64,000 bases of DNA, from the NCBI GenBank assembly GCA_039720395.1, contig JBBPBK010000118.1:186001-250000 (forward strand). Direction: 5' to 3'. Shown here in pieces: positions 32,156 to 44,176 of this stretch. This stretch comes from Liquidambar formosana (lineage: Eukaryota; Streptophyta; Magnoliopsida; Saxifragales; Altingiaceae). The notes under the pieces were generated by a model that saw only the letters and a list, made by a program, of their open reading frames with translations, had not been told where the DNA came from and searched no databases. Position numbers and translations under genes: made by a program. How positions within the stretch are numbered: the stretch's first letter is position 1; the number at the start of each line of letters is the position of its first letter.

Positions 32156-34554
32156 TCACGTACTGTGTATATATATATATATGTATATGCAATTTTATTT
32201 TCTTGTGTTATTCTTAGAAAGGATGATCATATTTTATGTTTTTGGGACCAAGGAACACCATGGTAGTGTCAAATTTTAGAGAAATTGACTGTAGGTTGAA
32301 GTTTTAGAAATTTTAGAATTTTGGATCATGAAAACCCGAAACTTTAGGCTTAAAAACGAATATGATTTTATAGGATTCTGAATGAACAATTTATAGTCGC
32401 ACGTAGTACTCCGCATGAGCTTCGATTCGACACTCGAATCACTGAAAACGGTTAAGAAACAAGAGAGATATTAATCGTCGAAGTTGGCCCGTTGAACACA
32501 CGGTGTAACCCGGTTACACAATTCAACCCGCGGGAGGATGAAGATGACCCCATAGGTCTATGATCCTGTGTGGGTGCATCTGTGTACCTTACCGTGTTCT
32601 CACGCATTTAAAAGCCATACGATAATCATATGAACCCCAAATTTGACCGTTGGACTCGTCTTGGAGGACCCTACCATGTGGGACCCTTAGTTGATCATTT
32701 TGACCAAGTTTGACTGTAGTTTGACTTTTTGGCCAAATTAATATTTATTAAAAATTCCAGAAAATATCAGAAAATTCCAAAAATTACAGAAAATTCCCAG
32801 AAATTATAGAGAGTGTTTTAAAAATTATTTTGATGATTTTGGGACCATAGTTTACTGTTAGAAGGCTAATAGTAATTTTTTTAGTGTGTTATATTTATTT
32901 TGAAATTTACCTAAAGATTATGTATGCATAATTATCAGATTTTATCGGTCCTCGGGAGGACCCTAGGGAGCATTAACGCTGCATTCGCATTGTCAGTGTC
33001 TATCACGTGGTTTTGGGTTGGTATTGCTCGCAATTGAGGTAGGAAATGTGGCTTCTTTACATTTAATATGGTGTTGTTCTATAAATGTGATTTTAAATGC
33101 TTTAATGATATTTTTGGATTTTCCCTCTGATTTATAACCAAATATTTTTATTACTTGTTCAAAATTTAGGGAATCCTTCAATATATCATTTGATACGACT
33201 GTTTTATATTGTTCCTTAAAGATACATGGTTATATACTCGTTTAAATGTTATTGTGAAATATCTGTTAAATATGTGAAATTTTCATGATACTTGGATCTT
33301 GGAAAAATGCTTTATAAATGTCGGTTACTGGGAAATGCTTTAGAAATGTTACTGAAATTCTAGAAATTTATCAAACATGTTTATGGATACTTTTGGACAC
33401 TCGGATATTTATTGGAATGATGGAAAATGTTTTTGATATATGGACCTTGGGTCTTGGTATGCATCAAACGGGTGGGGGCATCACAATGAAGTGGTGTCCT
33501 GCGTTGAGAATACTCCGCGAATAGCAAGCAGGGTAAAGTGCCCTTGGGTGAAAGACCCTGAAACCCTCGAGGAAGAACGCCGCGTAGGTGTTGGTTATTT
33601 TCGTGCTTGGCTGAGCCGGGGGTTGACGTGACGACGTAACCTGTGATTAGCGACGGTTGATGCATGGTTTGATCCCATAGTCTTGGGAATTGGAGATACT
33701 ATGAGAATTTTGGGAAATTAACTCAAAACCCACATAAAGTATTGATTCGTGACTGATATTTGATTTTGAGTTATTAAATGATTTTAATTCATATACCATG
33801 TATCTGCACATATATTAATTGTATAGAATCCACACATATTTCCTATTGGGCTTTGCAGCTCATCCTATTATTATTTCAGATGATCAGGTGATGAGTGAGG
33901 GTTTGCCGATGGCGGATGCCTAGTGGCATAATCTGAGGTTGGAACTTGAAGGTGGCATACTAACATAGTCATGGATGAGGATAGATGCACGTGCATTACA
34001 TAGAGACTATGTTATTTTGATGTATGGACATTTCTATTATTATTATTGTTATTACCATTATTACTTAATGAACCTTGAATAGTTTGAATCCAACCTATGT
34101 GCCAGGGATGTTGGCATTATTTTGGAACCATATATTATTATGGGCATGATGTGTGAGCATAACATTTCATATTAATTATTTGGGTATTATTGATGAGCTA
34201 ATGCAATTATTATTAAAAAAATAAAAAATAAATACACGTGGATTTGACTAAGTCTTCCGCAACTTTTATACTCTGACTTATCCACGTGTACACCTTTTTA
34301 CTTTGACTTTTATCCACGTGTCGACTCTCCGAGTCGGGGCGTGACAGTTACCATAGGAGCCTTTACCTGTTGAGGAATGTTCGGTTTGAGCTATAGCTAC
34401 TACCCAAAGGGCGAGCCCGTCACCTTAGCACCACTCTAAAGCTCTAACAGGTACATAGTGGGTTAGAATGGAAAGGAGTTCAGAGGGGGCGCCATGCCTC
34501 GAACCCGCGACAACCTGAAATCCAAGTCTACACCACTAGGCTATCACCCTCGAT
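31636..34554 (-). mobile_element. SINE (minus), split by a solo LTR
   Basis: The SINE parts are 31636-31740 and 34352-34554. Read on minus, it has box A TAGCCTAGTGG (34533-34543) and box B GGGTTCGAGGC (34496-34506), a body, and a poly(A) tail seen as the T run at about 31650-31679. A 22-bp direct repeat (31614-31635 and 34555-34576) flanks the pair exactly and is the SINE target duplication. The LTR at 31741-34346 sits inside with its own 5-bp duplication. About 300 bp of SINE in total. Confidence 0.88.
31741..34346 (+). mobile_element. Solo LTR, 2606 bp, probably Ty3/gypsy chromovirus type
   Basis: Starts TGTGATGACCTG, ends GGGGCGTGACA (TG...CA). GTTAC is duplicated at 31736-31740 and 34347-34351. 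No internal gag-pol domain and no second LTR are present, so it is a solo LTR left by LTR-LTR recombination. The length and the TGTGA.GACC / CGTGACA ends are like Tekay/Del-type LTRs; that family call is from memory. It contains TA repeats (32118-32150). Strand is arbitrary. Confidence 0.9.
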
Positions 34555-34576
34555 AGTCTCAATCTCCCCATCTTTC

Positions 34577-35249
34577 ATATCACCTTTATTTTTCCTTCCC
34601 TATAGCATCCCTTAAATTCTTCCCATCTTTTTTTATTTATTTATTAACGCATCTATATATTTGGTAAATAATCGATTGCATAGTAATATGCATCGAAGAT
34701 CAATTTTTGAATGATAGCATAATTGTTTTTATGGAGAGAGGGTTATTTGATAATGAAGTAATTATCATACCACACTTTTAAAAAATGAGGTCTCGTCAAG
34801 GACAATTGTAAATTTATTGAATTAAAATATGGTTTATCAGTGGATTATAAATTTTTGTAATTCTTTCTATCTTAAAATCACAAGATAAAAGAAAATTTTG
34901 AACTTAAACTTTTTTGATTTTCTGAATTAATTAGTTGTTTTCTCTCATCTATATTTTTGGCTCCATCCTGGATAAAAATGTTTTTAATAATTTAAATGGA
35001 ATAAAATAGTCAATCAAAAGTTTTTAAGTTAAAGCACTTTTAAAAGTAGCATAGATATTTTGGTTATTAATATAAAATAAATAAAAAAAACATGCCATGA
35101 CAATAACAGGCTTGTGTTTCCCTCAAGGCCTTCGATCCGCAGTTCAAAGCTTGGAAAGTGGGAGAAAACAAATAAAAAATAATGTGGGTCGTGGGTTTAA
35201 GCCTTTCGTACCATGCAGCTAGTGATGCGCGTACTATTTTCGTTTGAAA
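34577..35249. other. No gene seen
   Basis: AT-rich DNA between the SINE target duplication and the next hAT element. I recognise no coding or repeat structure. Confidence 0.5.
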
Positions 35250-35575
35250 CAGGGATGAACTTAGGATTTTATCTTGGGGTGGCCAAAGTATGAATAAAAA
35301 AAAATTATCACTAAAGAACAAAAAGCATATTAAGATTTAAAACGAAATTAATACGTCAAAAATAAAACTAGCATTGAGAAATTAATACGTCAAAAATAAA
35401 ACTCAAAAGATTTTTGTTTTTTGGACTTTGTCTTTTGGATATATAATTGGTGTTGGACTTTTGGTTATAAAGTGGGAGTTGGGCCTATTATCTATTGTGT
35501 TAAAGCAAAAAATTTAATTTTTTTAAAGCAAGGGCCGTGATTGGTTCAAAGCTCATGTATGTTGTATGTTGTATA

Positions 35576-35619
<44 letters not shown>

Positions 35620-35687
35620 AGTAGAGGAATTTTTTTAAGCTAGGGGTGGCCATGGCCCCCCTAGGCCTAAGCTTGGGTCTGTCCCTG
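35250..35687. mobile_element. hAT non-autonomous element (CAGGGATG...CGTCCCTG type)
   Basis: 438 bp. Left CAGGGATGAACTTAGGATTT, right end on minus CAGGGACAGACCCAAGCTTA. The flanks GTTTGAAA (35242-35249) and ATTTGAAA (35688-35695) are an 8-bp duplication with one change. The subterminal GGGGTGGCC motifs match 7804-8309. Contains a TA repeat (about 35580-35617). Confidence 0.85.
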
Positions 35688-35695
35688 ATTTGAAA

Positions 35696-36481
35696 GAAAG
35701 AGTGACCATTCCATGTTTACGACACAGTCATGTGATGTCACAGATTAATAAAAGTGAAATAAGATAAGATTGTAAGATTAAAAAATATTTTGATAATTTC
35801 ATTTTACTCAATTCTTATTAATTTATGATACCCTAGCAACTCTATCACAATTACATATAAGGTTTTTTTTAAAAGAAAACTGTCGGTTTTAATTTGTGTA
35901 CTAATGTGTGCACTAGAGGTTGGTTGGTGTTTCTTCTTCATTTTTTTCTTTTATTTTTCTTAATTTTTTTTTTTAAAGGCATGCCATGCAGTGCGCCATA
36001 ATGCCATATGGCCCATATATAGGCACCAGGAAGCATTCGTCCAGGCTAAGTAGAAAGAAGCAAGAAGGGCAGGATCTGTCAATATTCTTGATAAAATACT
36101 CATAAGACTAAGGAGTCTCCGGTCGTCAATTTTGCTAGTCATTGTCTACATTAGCTGTAAGGTTTTAGTCGCGTAGTGCGCTAGTCATGCTAGTGTCGGT
36201 GACTGAAAATATGAAAAAGAGAGCATGGTAGGAGGTTGGTACATAACTATATATGCCTTTGCTTCATTTTTTTTTTCATTATAGTAAGGAAAATGTTAGA
36301 AGATATAAAAAATTTTGTCTAAGTTTACTTGTTCAAATGATATAGCACCCGCTATTAATTTATTATGGATATTTATTCTTTTAATAAATTTTTTAATTAG
36401 ATATATATACTCCAATTAAATTGTCACATCAATTGAACAAAAAGATTTGAATAAAAATTTTGCACTATATAATCAATAGTA
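35696..36481. other. No gene seen
   Basis: Unique-looking AT-rich sequence. Short ORFs here show no recognisable domain. Confidence 0.5.
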
Positions 36482-36744
36482 CTTCCCCCGGTTTTTATTT
36501 TATTATCCTCATTTTCTTTTTGAAATGTGTCAAAATTATCATCTCATTCCAAAAGTTAATGAATCTTTTAATTGATTTCCCAAAATACCCTTATTCTTGA
36601 GTATTTTACTTTTTTCCAATGTTTTATACACTTCAAGGTAAAATTAGAATATTAAGACATATATTGTGATGCAAAAGCATTTTGAAAGACTTCTTTGAAA
36701 ATTGTGTTTTTTCAAATGAAAGAGTCAATTAAAAAGAAAGAGAA
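36482..36744. mobile_element. Degraded Stowaway MITE
   Basis: The interior matches 29833-30092 and 45916-46174 (TTTGAAATGTGTCAAAATTATCATCTCATTCC; CCAATGTTTTATACACTTCAAG). TA flanks both ends (36480-36481, 36745-36746), but the TIRs have decayed. Confidence 0.7.
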
Positions 36745-36749
36745 TATGC

Positions 36750-37040
36750 CTTTGCGATAGCATATGATGGTGGTCCATGTTTGCCTCGATCGTAAGGCTC
36801 ATATGGTATGGGAGATGATTTCGAAGGCAATTGAGAAATAAAGACACATAAAGGAGATGATTTTCGCATCAAGCAATCAAAGAATACTTGCAAGAGGCAG
36901 TTGAGAATAATAAATAGCAAGAGGCAGTTGAGAATAATAAATATATAGGGTTCCAATATTTTCATGAATTTTGTAGGAGCCAAGGTAAAACGTGTGGCAC
37001 AGAATGGACTCACCACATCAAACATATGTGTGTGTATATA
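36750..37040. repeat. Duplicated segment shared with 43965-44040 and 45545-45660
   Basis: CATATGATGGTGGTCCATGT and the segment ending CTCACCACATCAAACATATG recur at 43965-44030 and 45545-45650. Here a 30-bp block (GCAAGAGGCAGTTGAGAATA...) is tandemly doubled (36890-36950). At the other site the two parts are separated by the 1.25-kb Harbinger-like element and other sequence. No gene. Confidence 0.65.
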
Positions 37041-38154
37041 TATATTCTTTTATACCAACTTTGCACCTTCTCATACATTTATTATGGATCAGTGAGATTT
37101 GAGTATTTGAATTTCTAACTTCCTTTGAAAGGAAATAAGGACGAGCTGATTAAATACCATATAGTTAGAATGGTAAGAGTCAAGTTACTTCCTCTTTATT
37201 CAACATCAATTCGATAAAAATCTTGTTTGAACTTGCTCGAAGATAATTGAGTTAAGCTCAAATCTCAATTTTAAGCTCATTATTGAACCAATATCGAGGA
37301 AAGAACTACTTGACTCAATAAGCTTATTAATAATTAGAATAATCTAACAATTTGAGATCGGCTCGATCAATAAAAAACTTATTCAAACTCACTTATAAGA
37401 TAAATAAGTCAAGCTCAACCCTTATTTTTAAGCTCGACACAATTAGATGGATGGGTAATCCTGTCGATTTTGTGTATTTATATTCAGTTTGTTGTAAATT
37501 TAATCATGCAAAGAAAGGATTCCGTCAGACCGTCACAATTACGAATCCAAATTCTCTGCTTGATCGATTATGTATGTTGCAATTGTGTTCCATAACGTAG
37601 TACTCGAGAGTGAACCCAAAAATTAATTCTAGAGGGTCAAGGCATTAACTCACTAAAGAGTTTTAAATTTTTTTTCCCCTATTGTTTGAGGGGGAGTGTA
37701 CTTTACCCTAAGAAATTAATGCTGAAAGTTAGAAGACAAAAAAAGTTGGCTGTTAAAAAATCTGTATACAAAAAATATAAAATATAAAGGTGGAAGGTTG
37801 TTTGAACATCTCTCCACCCAAACTCTCCCACTGGTGGGTATCATAAGTCTTTTTTTGTTGAGATTTGGGTTCAGATTAGTCCCATGCAATGCATAGCTCA
37901 CCCAAAAACTCATGTATCTGATAGTGCAAAGATGAAATTTTGAACTTGGGAGATCTAATCCTTTATCATTTGTGCGACCCCTCACAAATTAGACATCTTT
38001 ACTATGTCATCAATTAAGCTAAGATGAAAAGTGTCTCAAACTCTGATTTGCCCTACATCATGCACCTAATTAAGCTGGTCTTTATCTTAAAATTGTATTT
38101 TCATCCTATTTTGCTTCACTGACGAGGAAGATATGAAATATATATCTATATATA
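37041..38154. other. No gene seen
   Basis: Low-complexity and AT-rich sequence. ORFs of up to 89 codons have no recognisable motif. Confidence 0.45.
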
Positions 38155-38335
38155 GAGTCCCGGTCAGGTTAACACATACTGATATAATTTATATCAGTAT
38201 CATGCATTAGAGATTGTACTTTTTGCATTAATTCAATGTATCCCATAACCCACCAATGCATAGGATAGGATACAACCCCCAATATGGGTGCTAATATAAA
38301 TTAAATTAGCACGTCTTTATTTGACCGTCATCCTT
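38155..38335. mobile_element. MITE of the GCACGTGCTGATATAAC family
   Basis: ACACATACTGATATAATTTATATCAGTATC at the left, CAACCCCCAATATGGGTGCTAATATAAATTAAATTAGCACG at the right, with the same inverted body as the copy at 8350. Confidence 0.65.
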
Positions 38336-38827
38336 GATCTATACCAATTTATACGAAGCTAAAGGATGACAATGATCGACATACATTATTTTTAAAATAT
38401 GAAAGATGATCAACAAATGAGTTAAAAGGGTGACTGAAGGATGACAATTAAGCATTTTGGTTATATCTAATATTTCCCTATTGACTTGTGAAACAGATGG
38501 CATCAAGTTCAAGTTGTTACCTAAAGTTTTTCCGGAATGAGAGGTGGCTAGAGTCACGTGTTCCGCAGCATGGAATGTGAGGGCAATCCTGTCAATTCAA
38601 TCAAAATATAATAAGCGTTGATTTTTTTTATTTTTATTTTTTTGAATGGCAGGAAAAAGACGATCAAATTTCACCAATCCACTATTGACAAGTTTGCAGC
38701 TCACCACCACAGAATCCCCCTTCTTAAACTACACTCACTGACCCGCACACAGTGAGCGAAAAGACTTGCATAGGGCCAATTGAGGTAGCTCTAGCAGAGA
38801 TATCGGGAGAGAGAGAGAGAGGAAAAC

Positions 38828-39148
38828 ATGAAAGGGAATGCGAAGAGAAGTTTCTGTGTAGCTCTCCTCGTGGTGATACTCCTCATCCCACTTTGCAGAG
38901 CTAAAACTTCTCCGATGAGCAGTGACACTCGCCGATGCAACGGCTCCATCCATGAATGCGACTCAAACTCGGAGTTCTTGCTCGATACCGAAATAAACAT
39001 GAGGTTACTTGCAAGAACGGCACACCCAAGGACTTCTGGCACCGGCAATCCCAACAAACCAGTCGCACATTGTGGGCGACTTAAGAGGTATGGTAATTGC
39101 CTTCCCAAAAAGTGTGTCAGGCGCAACCCATACGACCGTTCTTGCTAG
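38828..39148 (+). CDS. RALF-like secreted peptide precursor, copy C (106 aa)
   Basis: Predicted RALF-type peptide, paralogous to copy B. Signal peptide about residues 6-27 (FCVALLVVILLIPLCRA). The propeptide has CNGSIHEC, exactly the CNGSI.EC family motif, and SEFLLDTEINMRLLA, matching the EFEMDSEINRRILA processing block; the dibasic RR is replaced by MR. The mature part has HCGRLKRYGNCLP and ends NPYDRSC, close to the classical CSRRGASYYNC...NPY.RGC but without YISY and with a shorter spacing. Four Cys after the propeptide fit two disulfides. Upstream (38580-38827) and downstream sequence match those of copies A, B and D. Intact; expression unknown. Confidence 0.88.
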   Translation: MKGNAKRSFCVALLVVILLIPLCRAKTSPMSSDTRRCNGSIHECDSNSEFLLDTEINMRLLARTAHPRTSGTGNPNKPVAHCGRLKRYGNCLPKKCVRRNPYDRSC

Positions 39149-39278
39149 TGATGGTAACAGTCGCACTGCCAGTCTCGAAGTAGCAGAAACTTGTAGCATA
39201 TATGTCATCCAATGATCCAAGGAAAATGGTCACGCAATTCTCTCGTGTGTTATTTCCTTTTATGATTATATATATATA

Positions 39279-41368
39279 CTAGTTATTGCACACGTGCGTT
39301 GCACGTGAATCTTTTGTTAACAATAAAATGATTTAAGGATAATCAATTATTTTTCCTAAATAAACGTATAAAAGATCGATGCTTCCCAAGATCTTTTTTA
39401 GCTTGAATACGGATTGACCCTTTTCATGTAGCATAGTCCCTCATCTAATTGTAATTATTTTTTCAATATTGTCTATATCGATTAAATATAAATTTTATTT
39501 ACTTAAGGAAGGTTATGCAGCCATTTGTTCTTTAACATTTAATCCATATCGAGTGTAAAGATTTGAGATGTTAAGAAATTATTTATTATTCCGTAGAAGG
39601 TTTTAATCTGTGTGCATCAAATGATTTGGAAAGAAATGCTAATACATAATGACACATAACTGTCAAGAATCTTGACAAATAACTTATTCATTGTCCACCA
39701 ATTTTCTACACATCTACAATAAGAAACATATCAATGAAGAAGTAAAAAAGAGAATAATTAGAACCAAAATAAATTGAGAAAGTATATACTTAATCTCTAG
39801 AGAAAATTTAATTTGGTTGAATTGTTAACCATATGGCAAATCCATTGTATCATAGAAATTATATGCAAAAGAATAGACTAAATTTATTAATGAATTAGTA
39901 GTTTATATAATGTGACTTACACATTAACAAATTCTAATACATTTTGGATCACTTAAAGAACAAATACATGCTCAAAAAGATAAGAGTCCTCACACCATAT
40001 TACTATCATGGGATATTATTTTACTTCATCCAAATGAAACTTTACTACTACCTCTCTTCAACCTTTTTGTATTTTTTTATTTTTTTATTTTTTTGGCTGA
40101 AGAATCTATGGATCCCCACTTTGTAGCAAGACATTCCACAATGCATCATTGGAACTCAACATCCCATTAATTGAAACAATAAAAAATAACATAGCATGAA
40201 AACTAATCTTAGGATTCAAAAAATGGGAAAATTTACAAATCAAAAAATAAGGCAAGATGTCTCATCAAGAACATTTAGAAACCTAAGGTCCTTGTTCTCC
40301 GGCCCACCTCTCAAATCACCTATAAACAGTGTAGTAGTGAGAATAGAATTTTAATCTCTAAGAAAAAATAAAAAAGACAACATAGAGATTGAGCATTTAA
40401 AAAATAATAATAAAATAAAATACTTACCTCTTACAAGGGATTTTTTATCAGTAAGAAAAAAATTAGAAAGAGAATGAGCATATAAAAAAAGCTTTTCAAT
40501 TCCCATCGGATATTTCCAAGAGCAATTTTTCATCAAAAGAAAAAATATAATTAGATGATTTATCATGTAAAATAAAGGGTTTCGCATTCAAATACAAAAG
40601 TATTTTAGCAAATTACTCATGAAACTCTACCAAACAAATCAAAAGTAAATGAAAATACTCACAGCAAAAATAAAAAATACAAAACCAAAAACTTAAATAA
40701 AAAAAACTTTAGGAAAGATATATAGAATTTAAATGAAATATGATTGCATAAAATTAATTTCTCAAATGAACAAAATTAAATAAAACCTAATGTGATTATT
40801 AGCATTCAAACCAAAATCCAACTCAACAAATTTCCAGCGCACAGTACCATATATATATATATATTATAATTTGTAGAGCAAAACTTATGAGAGAAGGGAG
40901 AAGTCGCCGTTAATGGAAAAGGTAGAGAGAAGGTTGAAACTACTCTTGATGGAGAAAGTGGAATTTACAATCCGACTATTTATTTATTATATGCAAATAA
41001 TAGTTTCCGTTTCCTTAGAATTCCTATCTGAGTTTGATTTTATTTAACTATTATACGAATTATAGTTTCCTTATAATTCTTATTAAGGTATGTGTTTTAT
41101 ATTGCTATATTTGCTATATTTGTAGAATGGTAGTTGTATAGTTTCCTTAAAATTCTTATTAAGGTATGTGTTTTTTATTGCTATATTTCTTATATATGCA
41201 GAAGGGTAGTTATATAGTTTTCTTAAAATTCTTATTAAGGTATGTGTTTTATATCACTATATTTCTTATATATATAGAAGGGCAGTTGTGTATTTAAAAA
41301 TTAAAATAAAGGTATATTAATCGATCAAAAGTTTTTCTCACATTCATCTTTTTATAAGTAGTATAGGA
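39279..41368 (-). mobile_element. Non-autonomous Helitron in the 3' flank of RALF copy C
   Basis: On minus it starts TCCTATACTACTTATAAAAAG (41368 inwards) and ends with the hairpin CACGTGCAACGCACGTGTG (about 39290-39308) and CTAG (39279-39282). Flanks are A (39278) and T (41369). 2090 bp, AT-rich, no Rep/helicase. Its 5' interior holds three diverged direct repeats of about 80 bp (about 41040-41280, each with TTCTTATTAAGGTATGTGTTTT). Confidence 0.75.
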
Positions 41369-42720
41369 TATATATATGGGCAGCCATATGCGAACTGGCA
41401 ATGTATGATATTAATTGGGGCCCCATTTGGCACTGGAAAATACACTAATTTCAGAAATTATATATCAGTGTAACTGGGGTGGCTGGAAGATGGCGGCAGT
41501 CTACTCTCTCCAGTGGTAGGACAGCATAGGGGATTAGGGGCTATTGGGGGGTCGCCTTCATTCATCTAAGAGTAATTAAATTACTCACTCATCCTATAAA
41601 GATAGTTCCTTTTTGTTTTTTTCTTTTTTTTTGCTCTTCCAAAGTGTTTGTAATTTTGAAAAGTTAAATTATAATTTTTTTTTTTTAATTTTCTCATATC
41701 ATATGTTATAATACCAAGAATTACTTCAAACACATAACCAATACATTAATAATATAGAAATGTACTTTTGAAAAGAAAAAGTTAAATGGATGACAAATCA
41801 ATACATTAATTGATTTTCTTAATTTATATACTTTTTCAAAGAGACCCATCTTTATAAAATGAAAGGAGTATAAAAAATCCCGTAATTAAATATATGTTTA
41901 ACTATTTTTCATGTAATCTCCTTTAAAAAAAAAAAAAAAAAACAAACAAATAAACAGACAAAACGTTTCTGATTGTTTAGACATTTAATAATTAAGGTCA
42001 CCGTAACCGCGGTTTATCACCTTTGGCGACAAAGATAATGAGGTGCATGTGATGGTGATGGTGATGGTGATGGTGGTCATCATGAGGGATCCCCATCTGG
42101 TGTAGATGGTATGACTGATGATCCAACTTGATCCAAGCCCGTGAAGCTACTGAATGCTATGTATATCACGGAGCGGGCTATCCGTGGATTGAACCCAGTG
42201 GGGGCAAGTTGAGTCTTCTGGCCAAAATGGACCGCTAAATTGATTGCAGCTATTGTAATCTTTCAACTTTATTTGTAAATCTCATTTTTTTTTGCTTTTT
42301 AAGGTTTTATGAAAAATATATAAGGTTTTTTATAAAAATTGGTTGCATTGTTTATTAAAATATATAATTTTGAACGACTTCGTAGATAAAATATATAATT
42401 TTGAACCATAATTACAAGGAGCCAATTTACCCCCTCTAAGTTTCACCAATTATCACTTAATTTATCTTCATATAGTTTGAAAATTACACTTTGCATCCTT
42501 CAATTACACATGGATATTGGATAGGTTATTTGTCATCTATTTCACTAATTTTCCTTGTACTTAAGGGAGTAGAGTGTCTTCACCAAAGATTATATGAGTC
42601 ACTTTATAGTAAATAGGGAAGTTAAGTGAAAGCAAATCAAACTAAAAAGAGGCAAAGTGTAATTTTCTTTTTTTCCATTTTCTTTAATAAAATTGATTTT
42701 TTATTCCACCCCCATTGGGA
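41369..42720. other. RALF-unit 3' flank, paralogue without the palindrome insertion
   Basis: Matches 25010-25950 and 29160-29820. The empty site for the 15-kb composite is ATGCGAAC at 41388-41395. It also lacks the MULE-like element. It carries a short (GGTGAT)n run (about 42052-42076) not seen in the other copy. No conserved ORF. Confidence 0.75.
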
Positions 42721-43240
42721 GAAAACAATGATGGTTGTGGGTTTGCCTTTGGTACCATCAACCGTGCACTAATGGGTTTAAATTGTAAACAAGTTGAATT
42801 GAATAATTGGTTTCTTAGGAGGTGAACCGATAGGTTTAAACCATCCGTGCCATTCACTAGGGTTTTAATGTTCACATGCTTAAAAATTAATTATTCAATG
42901 CATGTCTATGTGAGATTGGTTGAGTAGTCAAGTTTTGGGTCTACTCTTTGGAAGTCATTGTTTCGACTCCTTGTAATTATGGTTGCTTGTATGAGTATAA
43001 GATGTCTTACATAGACTTTTAAGAGATTAGCCTTACCTCAAAACCTTAACGAGGATAAGACTTAGAATGCCCCTAATTATTAATAAATAAATAAAATTAA
43101 TTACTCAATTTGACTCTAGTCTACTCGACCATGGCTAGGACTACAAACAAGCCAAGCTCTAGGGTGTTTGATCTCTACTTGTTCAATAGTTTGGTTATTA
43201 TAGCTTGGGCTTGAAACGAGTCGAGCGGAATCGAATTTTA
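42721..43240. other. Spacer; weak tRNA-like SINE head near 42915-42980
   Basis: TTGGTTGAGTAGTCAAG and GTTTCGACTCC are spaced like box A and box B of a tRNA-derived SINE, but there is no clear tail or target duplication. No gene. Confidence 0.3.
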
Positions 43241-44040
43241 GTACGTCCTTCTCATGTGTGTTAGTATTTCCCTTTTTTGAATATTTTTCTTTCTTTCTTT
43301 TTTTTTATTTTTCTTCTCTCTTTTCTGCTCCCTCTATCCTTGTCCCGTGTGATCAGTTCACTTGTGTGTATGTCGATGAGCATGTATCGTGGGTACGCAA
43401 TTTCATGAAAATGCCATTAATTTCTTTTGCAATTTTATATGTATGGCCATATGTGTATTGGCATGTATGAGAATGGAGCTCCATTTGGCACCAGGAAAAT
43501 AGATTTGAGAAATTATCAGTTCCAACCTGGGCCAGGAAGTGGTTTATTTTTTTTTACTCTGTAATTCTTTCCAAAATCCAGGTACTGACTACTGAGTTCA
43601 AGGATAATTTAAATTTATTTCAAACCCTTTAAAAAAAAAGTAATATAATTCTAATAAAAGTAATATTCAAGGCACCATAATAACAGTCATGTTCATAATT
43701 TTAAAACAAATTTTGTTTTTCTTTGGAGAGGCAAAAAATTTAATTTCATAGATGACGAGATTAATTACAAAGGAAACATCAAGAAACCTGAACACCCACC
43801 CGAAACGTGAGAACATCCATAGCCAAAGACATTATATCAAAACCACAACCTAAAGACTCAATCAGCAAGGGGCTGAACAGAGCAGACAGCCATGGAAGCT
43901 TACAAAAGAGGAGGAAACACCCCACCTCCCAAAGATCAGCTAGACGTTCATAATGCCCAGAGCAATGATGGTGGTCCATGTTTCCCTCGATCGTAATCTA
44001 ATTAGCATATGATGGTGGTCCATCTTTTCCTCGATCGTAA
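43240..44040. repeat. Third copy of the RALF-unit 3' flank, without a peptide gene
   Basis: CGTGTGATCAGTTCAC...GTGTG, CGCAATTTCATGAAAATGCCATT, ATGGCCATATGTGTATTGGCA and GAGCTCCATTTGGCACCAGG recur at 55140-55440 and, more diverged, at 9850-10054/25018. No RALF coding sequence precedes it here. Also holds a doubled GATGGTGGTCCAT.TTT.CCTCGATCGTAA (43966-44041). Confidence 0.7.
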
Positions 44041-44176
44041 CGACCATGTTTTCCTGTTTGTTTTTGTTCTTTTCTAGCTAGGGGCTACGTTTGGGAATTG
44101 GGAGGGGCTTTGTTTGGATGCTCTGCTTTTTGTTGGTTATGATTGTTTTTTGTAGGGGGTTTCTTTGTTGCTTTTG

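Noticed and set aside
33318..33665. ORFs on both strands near 33.4 kb
   Set aside because: They lie inside the 2.6-kb solo LTR, have no domain, and overlap each other antisense.
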